In this document: positions 10,136-21,064 of the stretch, in pieces
Layout: every line of letters starts with the position of its first letter
Position numbering within the stretch: the stretch's first letter is position 1
The notes under the pieces: generated by a model
Databases searched by the model: none
What the model was told of the DNA's origin: nothing
The model's input: the letters and a program-made list of their open reading frames with translations, nothing else
Made by a program: the position numbers and the translations under genes
Origin: Triglochin maritima
Lineage: Eukaryota > Streptophyta > Magnoliopsida > Alismatales > Juncaginaceae
Reading direction: 5' to 3'
NCBI GenBank assembly: GCA_963682175.1
Contig: OY821770.1
Coordinates: 14,352,501-14,416,500 of the forward strand
Length of the DNA: 64,000 nt

Positions 10136-10779
10136 CGTCTATTTTTTTTATATTTAAAATATACAAAAATCAAACAGGGCATTTTATCAGATTCGAGTAG
10201 ACCGGGACGTCCACTGGTTCTTTTTCGGGCCTCCGAGACATGCTTTTGGGTGAATATGAATGTAATATGAAGAGAGAGTAGTGTTAAGAGAGTGAAATGA
10301 AGAGTCATATAAGTAGAAATGATAGAAGGACAAAATGGTAATTCGCATAAGCGATTTAAGTAATTTTCCGACGATGAATAGCCGTTAGAATTATTCACAC
10401 TTTAAATTGGGATATGAAGTACATTTGTAAACAACTAAATATTAATTATAAAATTACTTCATGGAATTTGGACATACCATCTCCGCGTAAATTGTAAAAA
10501 CAAACTTCAGCCCAATGTATATAGAAAAATAATAAAATAACTTTTCTAAGCACAATTTTAGTGTCTTGTGCCCATGTCTTTAGGACTTGATATTTAGTTC
10601 CGACGTACCAAGGTCCGGTTGTTTCTGCTCCAGAAGCTATACAGATCAAAATATTTATATAATAAATATACACCATGGTCTTAATGTAATGTAGAAATGT
10701 AACAACGTTTTACAATTTAAAAAAACTCATTAATACATATTAACGCAGAAAATTCTCAAGAATTCTGATCCACGGGCTA

Positions 10780-10890
10780 AAGAGACTCCGTCAAGGAGTG
10801 TATCTCAACTGGTATAAGGATTAGTTGGGTGGAGTGGGCTCCTGAGTTTGATTCTCATCCTTGTAAAACCCGTGGCTGGGTGAGAACTCA
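10780..10890 (+). mobile_element. Possible tRNA-derived SINE fragment
   Basis: A box-A-like sequence (TATCTCAACTGGTATAAGG, near 10,800) is followed about 40 bp later by a box-B-like GAGTTTGATTCTC, the spacing of an RNA polymerase III internal promoter in tRNA-derived SINEs. No A-rich tail or target duplication was established, so this is tentative. Confidence 0.4.
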
Positions 10891-11204
10891 CATGAATAAT
10901 TAAATTTAACCCTACCAATTATCAGAAAAAGACTACAACTACTATTGATAATGTGAGATATGTAATGAGTGCTGATATATGTAACCCTAAGTGCATCTCC
11001 GTTTCCAGAATTGAGCACCCAAATCCGGTTTCCGTACCAATATGTGTGTTTCACATAGACCTAACAATTTGACACGGAACACGGAAACACAACATGAAAG
11101 ATCCGTGTTTAGGTTTAAAGATCTTGTGTTTCCTGTTCGTGTCGTGTTAAAGGTACACCAAATGATTTCATGTCGTTTTCGGGTATCGCATGTTGTGTAC
11201 ATTA

Positions 11205-11330
11205 TTATCCAACTACCCAATTACCCAACTATCCAATTACTCAACGATCTGATTACCAAACTACCCAACTATCCCATTACCTAACTACCAAACTATCCAA
11301 TTACCCAATTAACAATTAAACTTACCCAAT
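11205..11330. repeat. Short minisatellite of CCAACTAC/CCAATTAC units
   Basis: Roughly fifteen 7-8 bp units of the CCAA(C/T)TAC type in tandem, with point changes. No coding potential. Confidence 0.75.
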
Positions 11331-11421
11331 TTCCTAATTTGACGAAACCCTCTCTTCTCAAGAATCTCAACGAAACCCTAACCAAAACTCTCTCCTACTC
11401 CCTTGTCTCAATCCCACAACC

Positions 11422-13860
11422 TGTAACGTCCCGAAACAGCAGAAAATTTAAATTTTAAAACACAAACATTACAAAGATTAAGACACCAAAAGCGCGGGAA
11501 TGTCACTCGTAAAATATCCAAGATGTGCATCATATTACGTCAGAGCTGTCAAAAGGTATGACTACATCAAGTACAAGAAAGAGTAAATACAGACAATCAT
11601 ACAACCTAGGAAAGTACGATATAGGATCCGATCCCAGAGTGCCCTCGTACTCGGTCACCACCCGCCAGAACCTATTGCGGTCCTTAAAAGAAAATATAAC
11701 AACAATGTATGAGTTTCCATAAGGAAACCCCATATACCAAGTTCACCTATATGCATGCTAAAATACAATGAAAGAACCTATCATACTAGTGTTGCATGAC
11801 ATGACATAATGCAGTAAAACATTCTCTCCCAGGGTAAATACGGACATGTGTCCCATAATTCATTATCCGGTCTCCCACAGAGACCCACCGTAGGCACATA
11901 CGATCTTACGGAGATACGCAGCGCAACCCACACACAGTTACACTAGTCATGGTGTTCGGTGAGGGTCGCCTGCACGTCCGCCTTAGTAGAATCAACTGAA
12001 TCTCGAGGTCAACACCTCACTAACGGAGTTGTCGCTCAGGTCGGTCCACTCACAAGGCTGTGTAATGCCAAATACTTGCCGGAATACATTGTCGGACAGT
12101 CACCACAGCCATCTAGGTCGCACGATCCTCTCCGCCGCCACTCGGTCGCGCAAAGGAAGCCTCACTTGGCTGTCTCTCAGCACAGGCTACCAACACCGCC
12201 GGCATCAAGGTTGTGCGGGTCACATCATCGCCATCAAGGTCAGTCGAAGGTATCTGTAACCCACAGGCTGACCAATCGACTCATCCGGACCGTAGTCCGC
12301 AGGGTCATCTCGATCTGTAGAGTCGTGCAATATCGTGCACTGGGATCCGCGATCCCTCAGGTCTACTACTCTAGGGAGATTCAATGCAAGATCTATGCTA
12401 CGCCATAGTCTATAAACCAGAGGAGTCACGTCCCAAGTGTCCACACTCTTCCACTCGGCGGTCCCTGGGCAGACACGATCAACGCATACCTACCGTCACC
12501 TCCCGAGTCACGCACTAGACAAGGACACGAGCTTCAATGGACAGAATTGGAACTCCACAAGCACAAGGATTCAATCCTGAGCACAACTGGTCGACCGAAA
12601 ATGGAAAACTAGTCGATCCTTCCCTAAATGAATATGAAACGTTCGAACGGGTGCCGCAATAGGTCGAACAAAGGGTAGAAATCGGCTAGCCCCTAGATGG
12701 TAAAAGGCCAGACTAACTCTAAGTCAAACCAGCCAACAGTTGAATGGCTCAGGGGACCTGTTCGACCGAAAATAACATGATCTTTCCTATTTTCATTTAG
12801 CCACCAACGGTCGGACCATACTCTAGGGCGGTCGACTGTTTGGGTGGTCAACGCCCGGTCGAGGTCAAAATTACATGGCAATGGTCGAACGACTCAGGGG
12901 CCTCGTTCGATCGAAAATAATAGAGACTCTCCAACCCAACAAATATGCTCAACCGGTCGACCACCGCAAGACATCGTTTGACCGGTGCTGGGTAATCTCA
13001 GAGATATACACTACATCCGGTCGATCGCCCAAAGGCACCGGTCGACCATTAACTGACAACTACCTGGCCTTGCCAAGTATAACTTGCTGCCCTCGTTGCC
13101 AGCGAAGTCTTCGACCTTCGGCAACGAGCAAAACCTTGCACACTCTCGTGTGAGCAAACTCTAATGCAAAGAACTTGCCATACCTTCTTAGGTTGTCGTA
13201 GTTTCGCTCGTCCCGACAGCCGTCCGCACAACCGAGCTCCTCTGACAGCAACCGCCTTGGCCACCCTTACGAGCCTACTCCTTGCCGGCTCAGCTCGAGC
13301 CTACTCCCTGCCGGCAACCTCCACGTCAGCAACCCCTTGAGAGAAAAAAGAGTGAGAGATGAGAGTGGGAGAGGAGAGTGATTGAGTTGAGAGAGAAATG
13401 ATAGAGAGGGGGGTTGCATTTCTCCTCTTAAACCCCTCATCCTACGCCCAACATGGCCTCCCATTCCAACACCATCCCTCACACCCTGATCATACCCATA
13501 TCCCATCAACCACATCCCTTACCTTTCCACCAAGTCAAACACCAACCTAACCTTAATTAGCACCTTAAACAACTGTTAGGATATACTGCAACCCCTCTCC
13601 TACTGGCTGCTACTACCACCACCACCACCGCAACCCACATCCCAACTACAAGTCTACACCTCCCACTGCCACCAACCTCTCCCACCACCACCCCAACCCA
13701 TTTCTGACCCTCTCCTAACCCACCTCCTCTGAGCCTCATCCCTCTCTTCGGGCCATCACCGCCCCGCCATCCGAATTGCATATCCACTTTTGTCGCTTCC
13801 TCATTTGTCGGTCTAGGCCTCTAGGGGATCTGAGGAGGGTCGATTTTCAAGTATAGTTTG
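11422..13860 (-). mobile_element. Probable solo LTR or LTR fragment of a Ty3/Gypsy-type element
   Basis: It begins TGTAACGTCCCGAAA, which in reverse complement ends CGGGACGTTACA, a common 3' end of plant chromovirus LTRs. In the minus orientation a CT-rich leader (about 13,320-13,440) follows AT-poor upstream sequence carrying several GGTCGACC motifs (12,585, 12,957, 13,038), as expected for U3 followed by R/U5. No gag or pol is present. The right boundary and target duplication were not found, so the extent is approximate. Confidence 0.4.
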
Positions 13861-13869
13861 CTCTTTTTG

Positions 13870-15245
13870 CTATTAGGGTTGTATCACTAATTCACCCTTG
13901 AGGCAAGGAAAATTTAGTATGACAAATGAAGCAAACGAGTCAACGGGCTTTTAACACTTTATAGTTATCTTTAAATGAGTTGAATGCGGTAAAATGTGTT
14001 CATATCATTAAGCCATACCAAAAAATTATTTAGAGTTCAGTTATTATTCTGATAATTTCAACTCTTCATTGTTTGATGAAAATTAAGATTCTTATAATTC
14101 TTACAGCTTGGGGTGCATCACTCAACTGGTATGCATGATTAAACCTTTGCCAACATTTAAGTGTTCCATGACCTCTTTTCTGACAGATCCGCACACAATT
14201 ACTCCTCCTTCAAATTTCTAATTTTTGTTTCCACCAACTTGCTTCCCCAAGTCACCTTTATCTCCTTGTGTTGTAGGTTGAAACCCCCTTAATTGGGATG
14301 AGAAATCAACATTATTTTCCTTGTATCTTTTAAAGTTTCCACCTTTGTTGTTGTTTTTTTTGTTTCTATGACCATTATCTTTGTTATACTTTTGAGCCAT
14401 ATAAGTCGTGTAAGGATTCAAGTTCACCTCATATTGTTAAATCCTTATCTCATGTCCTTGAAGTGATGGAATGATTTCAGAGAATGATTCCATTGGGGGT
14501 TTGAGAGCAGCACCTGTAAAAGATTCATATCTTTGCCTTAATACATTCAACAAGTAGAAAACCTTGTTTTGATCTTTCACAAGTGCTCCTATCAATGTTG
14601 ACTCGTCACAACAGCTTCTGAACCTTGTGAGAAACTCTAATACTGATCCAAAGTTCTCTCTTCAAAAACTGGAGTTGTTGGAGTAGGAAGAATTCCTTCT
14701 CCTTAGATAGTCTTACAAATGACTACTTTATGGCATTCCAAAAGTCGCTGGCCGTTTCTAGTCCAACGACCAAGCTTAGAGATTCCTCGGAGAGTGTGCT
14801 CACAATTCAAGCTTTGAGAAACTGATTTGAGCATTTCTTGGAACAATGGAGAGGATTTCCAACCCTCTCAATAGATGGCGACCTTCCTCCAGAAACCATA
14901 ATGGATTTCTCTGGTTCCTTGATCGAACCATCCATAAATTCCCTAAATCATTGGGATTCTATTAATCCTAACTTTTGAGTCTCCCATAACAGATAATTTC
15001 TAGACGCTAGACGAATTGAGATGAAGTTTTAGACATTCAAACTCAAAAGATAGGGATAAAGTGATTCCGACGAGATGACTCATGCTTGTGTCGACGAGGA
15101 GGAAGGCGAAGAGAAATTGTTTGTTACTGTTGCCGCCATGATGGGATCGAAGCTCAGATCGTCTTTTTCAACCTTTGGATCATGTGATTCAACCTTCTTC
15201 AACCCTCATATTGATTTCTTCGTCACTCCTTAAACTCTGATACCA
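13870..15245 (-). pseudogene. Copia retrotransposon gag and start of protease, decayed
   Basis: Reading leftwards from the primer-binding site, the sequence has UBN2/gag-like wording with many stops: PMESFSEIIPSL, then NLNPYTTYMAQKYNKDNG. A basic Asn-rich stretch leads to a zinc knuckle, CQKRGHGTLKCW. Near 14,030 a degraded protease start is visible (WY... THFTAFNSFKDN). Homology fades by about 13,870, where the element is truncated. It can encode nothing complete. Confidence rests on the ordered PBS, gag, zinc knuckle and protease signals. Confidence 0.7.
15235..15245 (-). promoter_or_regulatory. Primer-binding site complementary to initiator Met-tRNA
   Basis: On the minus strand TGGTATCAGAG directly follows the LTR end, the standard plant Copia primer-binding site for reverse transcription. 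It fixes the orientation of this element. Confidence 0.85.
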
Positions 15246-15489
15246 TGTTGAAAAGTAAAAGTAAATAACCACTAAAATGTGTTGAGTGATGGAATCCATC
15301 ACACACACACACATAGATGAGTGTTTGTTACAGTGTCTCGATGACATAGCAGAATTGCACAAGCTACCCAATGACTGGTTGACACGTGTACATGACTACA
15401 ACTACAATAACAACTCACAACTAAATTATCTCCTTAACCATTATCTAGTAATACACGTTAGCCTTGTTTCCTTATAAAATATATCTACA
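15246..15489 (-). mobile_element. 5' LTR (244 bp) of the truncated Copia element
   Basis: In its own orientation it runs from TGTAGATATATTT to TTTTCAACA, with TG..CA ends, and directly abuts the primer-binding site. It contains an (AC)n stretch near 15,300. The matching 3' LTR was not found. Confidence 0.7.
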
Positions 15490-16138
15490 TTGGTATGGTA
15501 GGGACAAAGTCATTAACTAACATTTCGTGAAACAAAATTATAATAAGTAGAGCACATGAAACAAATTAAGTTATGAATTATATTAACAATCTTAACCTAA
15601 ACATTATGAAGCTCAGTAAATGAACTGCATTCCACGTAGTTCGGTGTAATAAATACACGTTATAGCCCCAAGTGATTAATTGTGGGGCAGACTCAATTAA
15701 AAAAGAGTAAAATCTGAACATAGAAGTTTATATAGGATTTTTTTTTGCTACGAAGCACCTCCCAAGAGACGTAATTACCGATATGCACATGGTTTTTTAC
15801 TATTGTCTGAAGTGCACATGTGAGTCAATCCTAATTGCACATATGCACGTCTATTGTTAGTGGATCCTACTCTGTCACCGTTTCCGTTCAATACCGTTAG
15901 CAATTTTGTAAATTAAACATTATAAAATTACAAACGTCCTTAATATTAAAATAAAAAATAAAAAAGTAAAAACCAATAAAAAACCAAACTTCCTTTGTTT
16001 TTTTGATTTGATTAGATTAGAAACCATTTTCCCTTTCCCATATTTCTCTTCCACAAAAGCAAAGCAAAGCAAAGCAAAGAGGAAAGGTGATCTCTTCTCG
16101 AGCCACGACGCCACGCCACCGCAAGCAAATTTGAAGAG

Positions 16139-16260
16139 ATTGCGGAGGAACACAAGTAGGAAGCTCCACCTTCACCTGAAAGGCAACATCTGTGCGGCAA
16201 CAACTACGGTTTCTTTGGTAGCCCGACGACGCTAAACCTCTGTTCAAAGTGCGCCATGAT
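16139..16260 (+). pseudogene. A20 zinc-finger part of a captured SAP gene
   Basis: In frame from 16,139 the sequence reads IAEEHK, stop, then EAPPSPERQHLCGNNYGFFG, SPTTLNLCSKC. This matches the N terminus and A20 finger of plant stress-associated proteins, which begin MAEEH and have C-NNCGFFG-SPAT-NLCSKC. The start ATG is ATT, a TAG follows HK, and the second A20 cysteine is Tyr, so it is inactive. The CT-rich leader and AAAGC repeats at 16,030-16,080 look like the original 5' UTR. SAPs take part in stress responses, some as ubiquitin ligases; this fragment cannot. Confidence 0.75.
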
Positions 16261-16299
16261 AGCCATCGACAACTCCTTCCATCCCCCTACCTTCCTAAT

Positions 16300-18499
16300 T
16301 TAAAGGAATGTGTTCTAAAAGTTTTAGTTGTATATGTCAATTGTTATGAATACTTGTGCAAACATTTTGTTCCTTGATTATTGTATTTATCTTTTGGAAG
16401 TGTCAAGGAAGAGACTCTTGGTCCTTAACCGTAGAGTTCTAAAAGATAATGATTTACATAAATCAAAAGTTATTCATAATCATGGTAATTAACATGGGAC
16501 ATTAATTACCGAGATAAGATTGTCGTGTTGGTCATCGATTATTGTAGCTCTACAAATATTTGACGACACGAGTATATAAAAGAGGAAAATTGTTACTTTT
16601 ATTTATTGAATAGACCTAGCAAGTGAAACATTATGGAAATGTGTTGTGTCATTAATGTTATCACTGTGTCTTGAATCCTAAGATATGAGACTTATATCTT
16701 TTCACATAAGAAGTGTTTAATTTGATTATTGTCAAAAACTATCAATGAGTATAGTGATAAAGACAATAGTTGGTTGAATTGACTTATGCTGGAAAAGATA
16801 GTTAGTCAAAAGATTATCATTGTCCATCTTAATTGAGTGATGATATTAATGGACCTCTTGATAAAGCAAAATTATAATGTGCACAATGTGACTTGAGTTA
16901 TGTTACATATTTATAATTGACTTAAAAGATCAAGAAATTGACATATAATACAAAGGTGATACATTTATACTTTGTATATATATTGTTAATATCATGTGGC
17001 AAGGGATACACACAAGTGGTGCACTTACATCACTAAATGGATCGTGTTTGGTTTGAGTGGAACAAGACATCTATGCTAATTGGGTAACTATAATGTGTAG
17101 CTAGATATCACTTATAGTTTGAGATATTGAGTGTTTAATATCGCTGCCAATTTAGCTTAGATATTCCTATAGGTCACACCACAAAACTGGGAAACAAGAA
17201 GCTTGATTTTGAGTTCATATGATGTGTCGGGTTTCATGTGAAAATGGACACATGTGGTGAATCAATAAAATCAATATGTCACGAAAATTGACACAATTAG
17301 AATCATGAATAAATTCATATAAGGTGTATTTATTATGGGTTGTAATTGATTCAACATTACATAGGATAATATATTATATAAGATATGAATTTGCTAAAAC
17401 CCCAAAAGATCAATGTTGGACATGAATCCAAAATTTGATAAAGGCAAAAATTGGACAAAACGGTCGAACGTTTTCAGAGACCGGTCAACCAAAATTCCAC
17501 AATAGATGTTACGTGTGTGAACGGTCGACCGTATAGGACATGTCGGTCGACTGAAATACTCTAGGAGTTCTTTCTTAGATTAATCGGTCGACCGGTAGCA
17601 AGTCGTGGTTTGACCGAAAACTTCCAGGAACTTCCGCGAATTTTTCTTGGTGGTAATCGGTCGACCGACTTATGACTCAGTCCGACCAAAAACTTCCAGT
17701 AGCCGATTCTCGTGTTGAATTGGTCGACCGTTTGTGTGTTCTGTTCGACCGGAAAATCACAGTAGCTTTGGTGGCGTGTGATGGGTTGACCGAAGGATTT
17801 CGTGATCCAACCGAAATCACGTTTGACTAACAATCGGTGGATCGGTTAGTTATTTCGGTCGACCGATTGGTGCGGTTTTGCCAAAATTATTAGGAGAATA
17901 ATTAGATCATGGGCTGGATTAATTCCAACTATGGTCAAACATTTTTTAGGATGATTATGTGGAAATTGTGATTGGTTTAAAGGAGAGAATAGCAACAGAT
18001 CATGGCTAGAGAATAGTTCATGATATGGGTGATTTGGGAGGCTATAATAAGTCCTCTCACCTACCTTTTTCAGAGATATAAATGCAAATTCTCTCTCTCT
18101 CTCTCTAACCTCTAATCCATCCGAATTTCTTTTAATTGTTTCAAGCTTTTGGAGATTATATCTCGTGGAGATTTAGAGGGGTTATTAGCTAGATTCTAAG
18201 CTTAATTAGAGATTGATTGACTAGCTCATTTCTCTCTAATATTGTTTAGAGTTTGGTGAACACTTGGAGGCGAACCGGCGAGTGATTCGACGGGCAACGG
18301 AACTCTGGATCTTCGTAAAGATTTAGAGAACCTTTGAGTACGATCATCTCTTCTTCGTTTTTTTAATATATGTAGATTTGCATGATATTAGAATAAACAC
18401 AAATATTGTACATGAAATCACTGAAAATATGAATATCGATATTGTATGCATGTCTAATTTTTTAAAATATATACATACATAGGGTCACGAAATCCAACA
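16300..18499 (+). mobile_element. Solo LTR 1 of a Copia family (about 2.2 kb)
   Basis: It aligns end to end with the LTRs at 30,409, 47,177 and 61,805. It starts TTAAAGGAATGTGTTC, where relatives have TGAAAGG, and ends ACGAAATCCAACA. The middle (17,455-17,880) carries many CGGTCGACCG-type motifs; a leader with (CT)n lies near 18,090. No internal coding sequence adjoins it. A 5-bp duplication is not evident here, unlike the other solo copies. It separates the A20 and AN1 parts of the captured SAP gene. Confidence 0.8.
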
Positions 18500-18526
18500 T
18501 TACTCTCTCCAACTCCTTCCGTCACC

Positions 18527-18763
18527 ATGCCTTCCTACTCTCTCCAACACCTGTCCATTTTTGCCAATTTTCCTTCTTTTCCTCCTTCTCTGATCCCATC
18601 TCGCCTCCGCAGCAACTCAATTGTTGGTACCACTGCGGGGAGACCTTCCGCGGGACCCTTCGCTACCCTCGAGCACCACAGGTTCAACTTCAAGTCAGAG
18701 GGGAAGGAGGCCATCGCTCGCATCAATCCTCTCGTTAAGGCTGACAAACTCGATAAGATTTGA
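18527..18763 (+). pseudogene. AN1 zinc-finger C-terminal part of the captured SAP gene
   Basis: The frame ends HHRFNFKSEGKEAIARINPL then VKADKLDKI and TGA, the diagnostic C terminus of plant A20/AN1 proteins. The preceding AN1 core, YHCGETFRGTLRYP, is in another frame, so there is a frameshift near 18,670, and at least one zinc-binding Cys has become Arg (CGETFC to CGETFR). The upstream sequence CAACTCCTTCC...CCTTCCTA resembles 16,270-16,298 on the other side of the solo LTR, so a short direct repeat flanks the insertion. Confidence 0.75.
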
Positions 18764-18895
18764 TCGGAATATGAAATTAAAAATCATAAATTTTGAAATT
18801 TGATTGTTGAATATCAAAGATTGTTCATTTGCAGGAACTATATGGTTTGTTGATTTTTCGGCTCTTTTATGCTCTAATAATTTGTAATTTGTGAA

Positions 18896-18950
18896 TTCTA
18901 TACATGTATATACATACATACATATATGTATATGTATATGTATATATGTT
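18896..18950. repeat. TA/TACA-type microsatellite
   Basis: Tandem TACATA, TATG and TATA units in the right arm region of the Pack-MULE-like element. Confidence 0.8.
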
Positions 18951-19409
18951 GCATGAATCTAACACATGAAGTTCTAACTTCAAATTATTAAGAAATGTTA
19001 TATCGTGTATCTGGAATTTTGGAGAACATAATAATAAATTTTTTTCCAGTGTATTTTGTTTTTTATGTTTTTTTACTTTTTTATTTTGTCCTTTTAATAT
19101 TAAAGATATTTGCAATTTTATAATATTTAATTTGCAAAATTTATAACGGTACTGTGACGAAATGAGACCCACTAATGGTAGATGTGCACTTCAGACAATA
19201 GTAAAAAAACATGTGCATATCGCCAATTATGTCTCCTAAGAGGTGCACCGTAGCAAAAAAATTAATGCTTCTTCTCGTACATCAAATCATTAGGTTAAAA
19301 AATTTGTTCATCGGTAAATTTGAAGTTTAATTCGGGGGAAGTTTTGAAACTCCGTGATTTGATTTGGTGCTTATTTCTCTTACGTGAGATGTAGAAATCT
19401 CAAAATTAA

Positions 19410-19890
19410 GGGTCAGTTTGGGTGCAGCTCCAAAATGTCAGTTTCTGATGGGAAGTCAGTTCTGAGAATGTAGATCCAGGAGCAGCTTCTTCTTGAAGGT
19501 TGTGAGTTGTTTGGATAGGCAGAATGTTTCTGGTAGTGGGTGATGTCTTGTCAAATGAAATTTCTAAATTGCCCACAGACTTTGATTAAATAAATATTCA
19601 TTATAAATTCGTTTTAAATGTTTTTTCAAATTATTATTTTCTTCTGAAAATATGTTTTTTATTTGTTTATTTTTTAAAAACAATTTAATTTTTTTAACCC
19701 ATAACTGATTTCCAAATGATTTGAGCGTAAATTGGTGCAAGCAAAATCAGAATTACGACGGTAAATTGGTCTAAACAAATGATGCGGGGGAGCTGAGATT
19801 CTTTGGTTCTGCATCCCCGGTTGGATGTGCACTTGCACTGTAGAGTGTTAGCGACACGGGGGAGTTCGATTTTCAACTTCCAAACGGGTC
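19410..19890. mobile_element. Tourist-like MITE (PIF/Harbinger type)
   Basis: Ends GGGTCAGTTTGG and, reversed, GACCCGTTTGG resemble the GGGCCCGTTTGG consensus, and both are flanked by TAA (19,407-19,409 and 19,891-19,893), the 3-bp duplication of this superfamily. No coding sequence. The terminal match is imperfect, so confidence is moderate. Confidence 0.5.
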
Positions 19891-19959
19891 TAATTTAAAG
19901 AAGAGTTGGGGTAGCATACTAGCATTAATGATGAGGAGACATCTTGTACTTGCACCGTC

Positions 19960-21064
19960 ACGTTACCTTCTCTCGTCGTAGGGTACGCATGTAGCTCAAA
20001 ACCACTCCCCATTTCTTTCTTTATTATTTTTTTGATAAAAAGTAGTTTCATTCGATTAAATAAAAGTTTTAATGTTGTTACAAGACACAACAACCTATTA
20101 CAAAGTCCCTACTCGGGAAAAGTCAAGCGAAAATGTCTACCACCGTTACAACCTACACCCATACACTGCTGAAACCCCAACCATAGGAGTTGACTAGGTG
20201 TCGTCAGTGGGGGCCGAAGCCGAGACCTGGGGGAATATATCGAACTCCTTGAAGTAGCGGATACGCTCCTCCTGAGTTCTTTGACATTCCTCCGCCATTT
20301 CCTGCCTCTCTCGGGCTACATCTTCTAGCCTCCCCATCCTGTGTATCTCTGTCAATTCCTCCTCAGAAGGTTGAGCATAATCATAAGTGAGATGCGTGAG
20401 TGCTAGTGTTAGGTGTAGAGTCATCTGGCTAGTAGGCGGAAGATGTGCAGTGATTCCCTCCTGAGTTGGTGAAAATGTCAATCTCGCTCTTTTTTGAACC
20501 GAGTGTTGTAGTGACTCTCCGCCATGTTTGAGTAAGCATGTCCATAATTCAAGCAATTTAAAGCAGTCATTCATTACATGATCAAAACAATGGGATATGC
20601 CCCGAAAGACTCTGTTGTTACGTTCAATCCAAATACACCAGAAAAAAGCGTTAATGAAACAATTCCAAACATCATTGTCAAAATCAAGTCGGTTTTGGAT
20701 TGACATTCGGAATTGTTTGTTATTATTGGGGATTATATTCAGATCTATTTGAGTCGCGGTACACCAAAATCGGGTAGCCATCTCGCAATTGAAGAAAAGG
20801 TGGTCTGTGGATTCATTTTCGATTCCACAAAGAGGACATGTCGGATTTATGTGAATCTGTTTTTTGATTATCTTTTGTAAGTATTTTATTTTCGCTGAGC
20901 ACCAGAAAAATAAACAGACCTTCAGGGGCAGTAACTAGTCCATATTTGTTTGTATATCTTATCCCACTAGTCGTTATTAACTTGTACATGCTTCTACAAG
21001 TATAATTTCCTCTCTTAGTGAGTTTCCACACCCTCGTCTCTAACGGATGTTGGAGTAAAGGCAA
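19960..21064 (-). pseudogene. 3' end of a LINE-type retroelement (zf-RVT region)
   Basis: The minus strand from 21,064 reads VWKLTKRGNYTCRSMYKL, then ENKILTKDNQ and a shortened Cys segment, the zinc-binding region that follows reverse transcriptase in plant non-LTR elements. From 20,781 comes ATRFWCTATQIDLNI and FFWCIWIERNNRVFRG, the typical W..W.ERN.R.F tail. The last 70 residues (EEELTEIHRMGRLEDVARER) are a charged helix. Stops separate the parts; the reverse transcriptase itself is missing, consistent with 5' truncation. The T-rich stretch at 20,000-20,040 reads as an A-rich 3' tail on the minus strand. Confidence 0.65.

Larger units (their letters stand above)
9504..10246 (-). pseudogene. 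5' part of the second, convergent MULE1 gene
   Basis: An ATG at about 10,246 on the minus strand (MSRRPEKEPVDVPVYS) is a possible first exon, followed by a probable intron holding very GC-rich sequence. The best coding stretch reads leftwards from about 9,730: GGKRISIPLRVVHSLADESC, a basic segment (PRRRGISASVRREK), an acidic run (DSFDDENDSDEVDSHEESDD) and GGWYDLEPQEVA, ending where the CACTA element begins. I do not recognise a family. Position and convergence match mudrB-type or other accessory genes of MULEs. Neither an Ulp1 nor a transposase motif is visible. Confidence 0.5.
113..10384. mobile_element. MULE1: Mutator-like element interrupted by a CACTA element
   Basis: The two ends carry matching inverted repeats of roughly 60-70 bp. 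The left copy starts near 120 (CTATTCGTCGCCGGAAAATT) and the right copy is its reverse complement ending near 10,381, with a few mismatches. The flanks hold TTAGAATTA at 104-112 and 10,385-10,393, a plausible 9-bp target duplication of Mutator length; the outermost few bases are ambiguous. Inside are a decayed MULE transposase gene reading rightwards (267-1,939) and a second gene reading leftwards from about 10,246, the convergent layout of MuDR-type elements. A CACTA element occupies 2,099-9,503, so the MULE proper is only about 2.9 kb. Superfamily and nesting are well supported; the exact end bases are less certain. Confidence 0.8.
10394..11421. other. Region between MULE1 and the next LTR-like element
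   Basis: No convincing gene. It contains a SINE-like segment and a pyrimidine-rich minisatellite, listed separately. Positions 11,050-11,180 contain TTTGACACGGAACACGG and other GTGT/ACAC-rich sequence reminiscent of the hAT MITE at 24,850, but without recognisable ends. Confidence 0.4.
15736..19262. mobile_element. Pack-MULE-like element carrying a stress-associated-protein gene
   Basis: Long terminal inverted repeats of about 250 bp face each other (15,736-15,990 and 19,030-19,262). Each starts with a T-run, then GCTACG and GATATGCACATG, and continues through matching AT-rich sequence. Between them lie fragments of an A20/AN1 zinc-finger gene and no transposase, the pattern of a Pack-MULE. 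A 2.2-kb solo LTR interrupts it; without that it would be about 1.3 kb. No 9-bp target duplication could be made out because the ends lie in homopolymer T, so assignment to Mutator rests on repeat length and gene capture. Confidence 0.7.

Noticed and set aside
10446..10676. Minus-strand open frame with ETTGPWYVGTKYQVLKTWAQ
   Set aside because: Looks somewhat protein-like, but has no recognised family, no good donor site and no adjoining exons.
11959..12444. GC-rich open frames up to 149 codons
   Set aside because: No domain on either strand; overlapping frames are expected in the GC-rich U3-like part of an LTR.
13267..13787. Minus-strand Gly/Val-rich open frames
   Set aside because: They come from CT- and CCA-rich low-complexity DNA near the LTR leader.
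14105..14150. Second SINE-like match (CAACTGGTATGCATG)
   Set aside because: It lies inside the coding order of the Copia gag remnant and lacks a box-B-like sequence.
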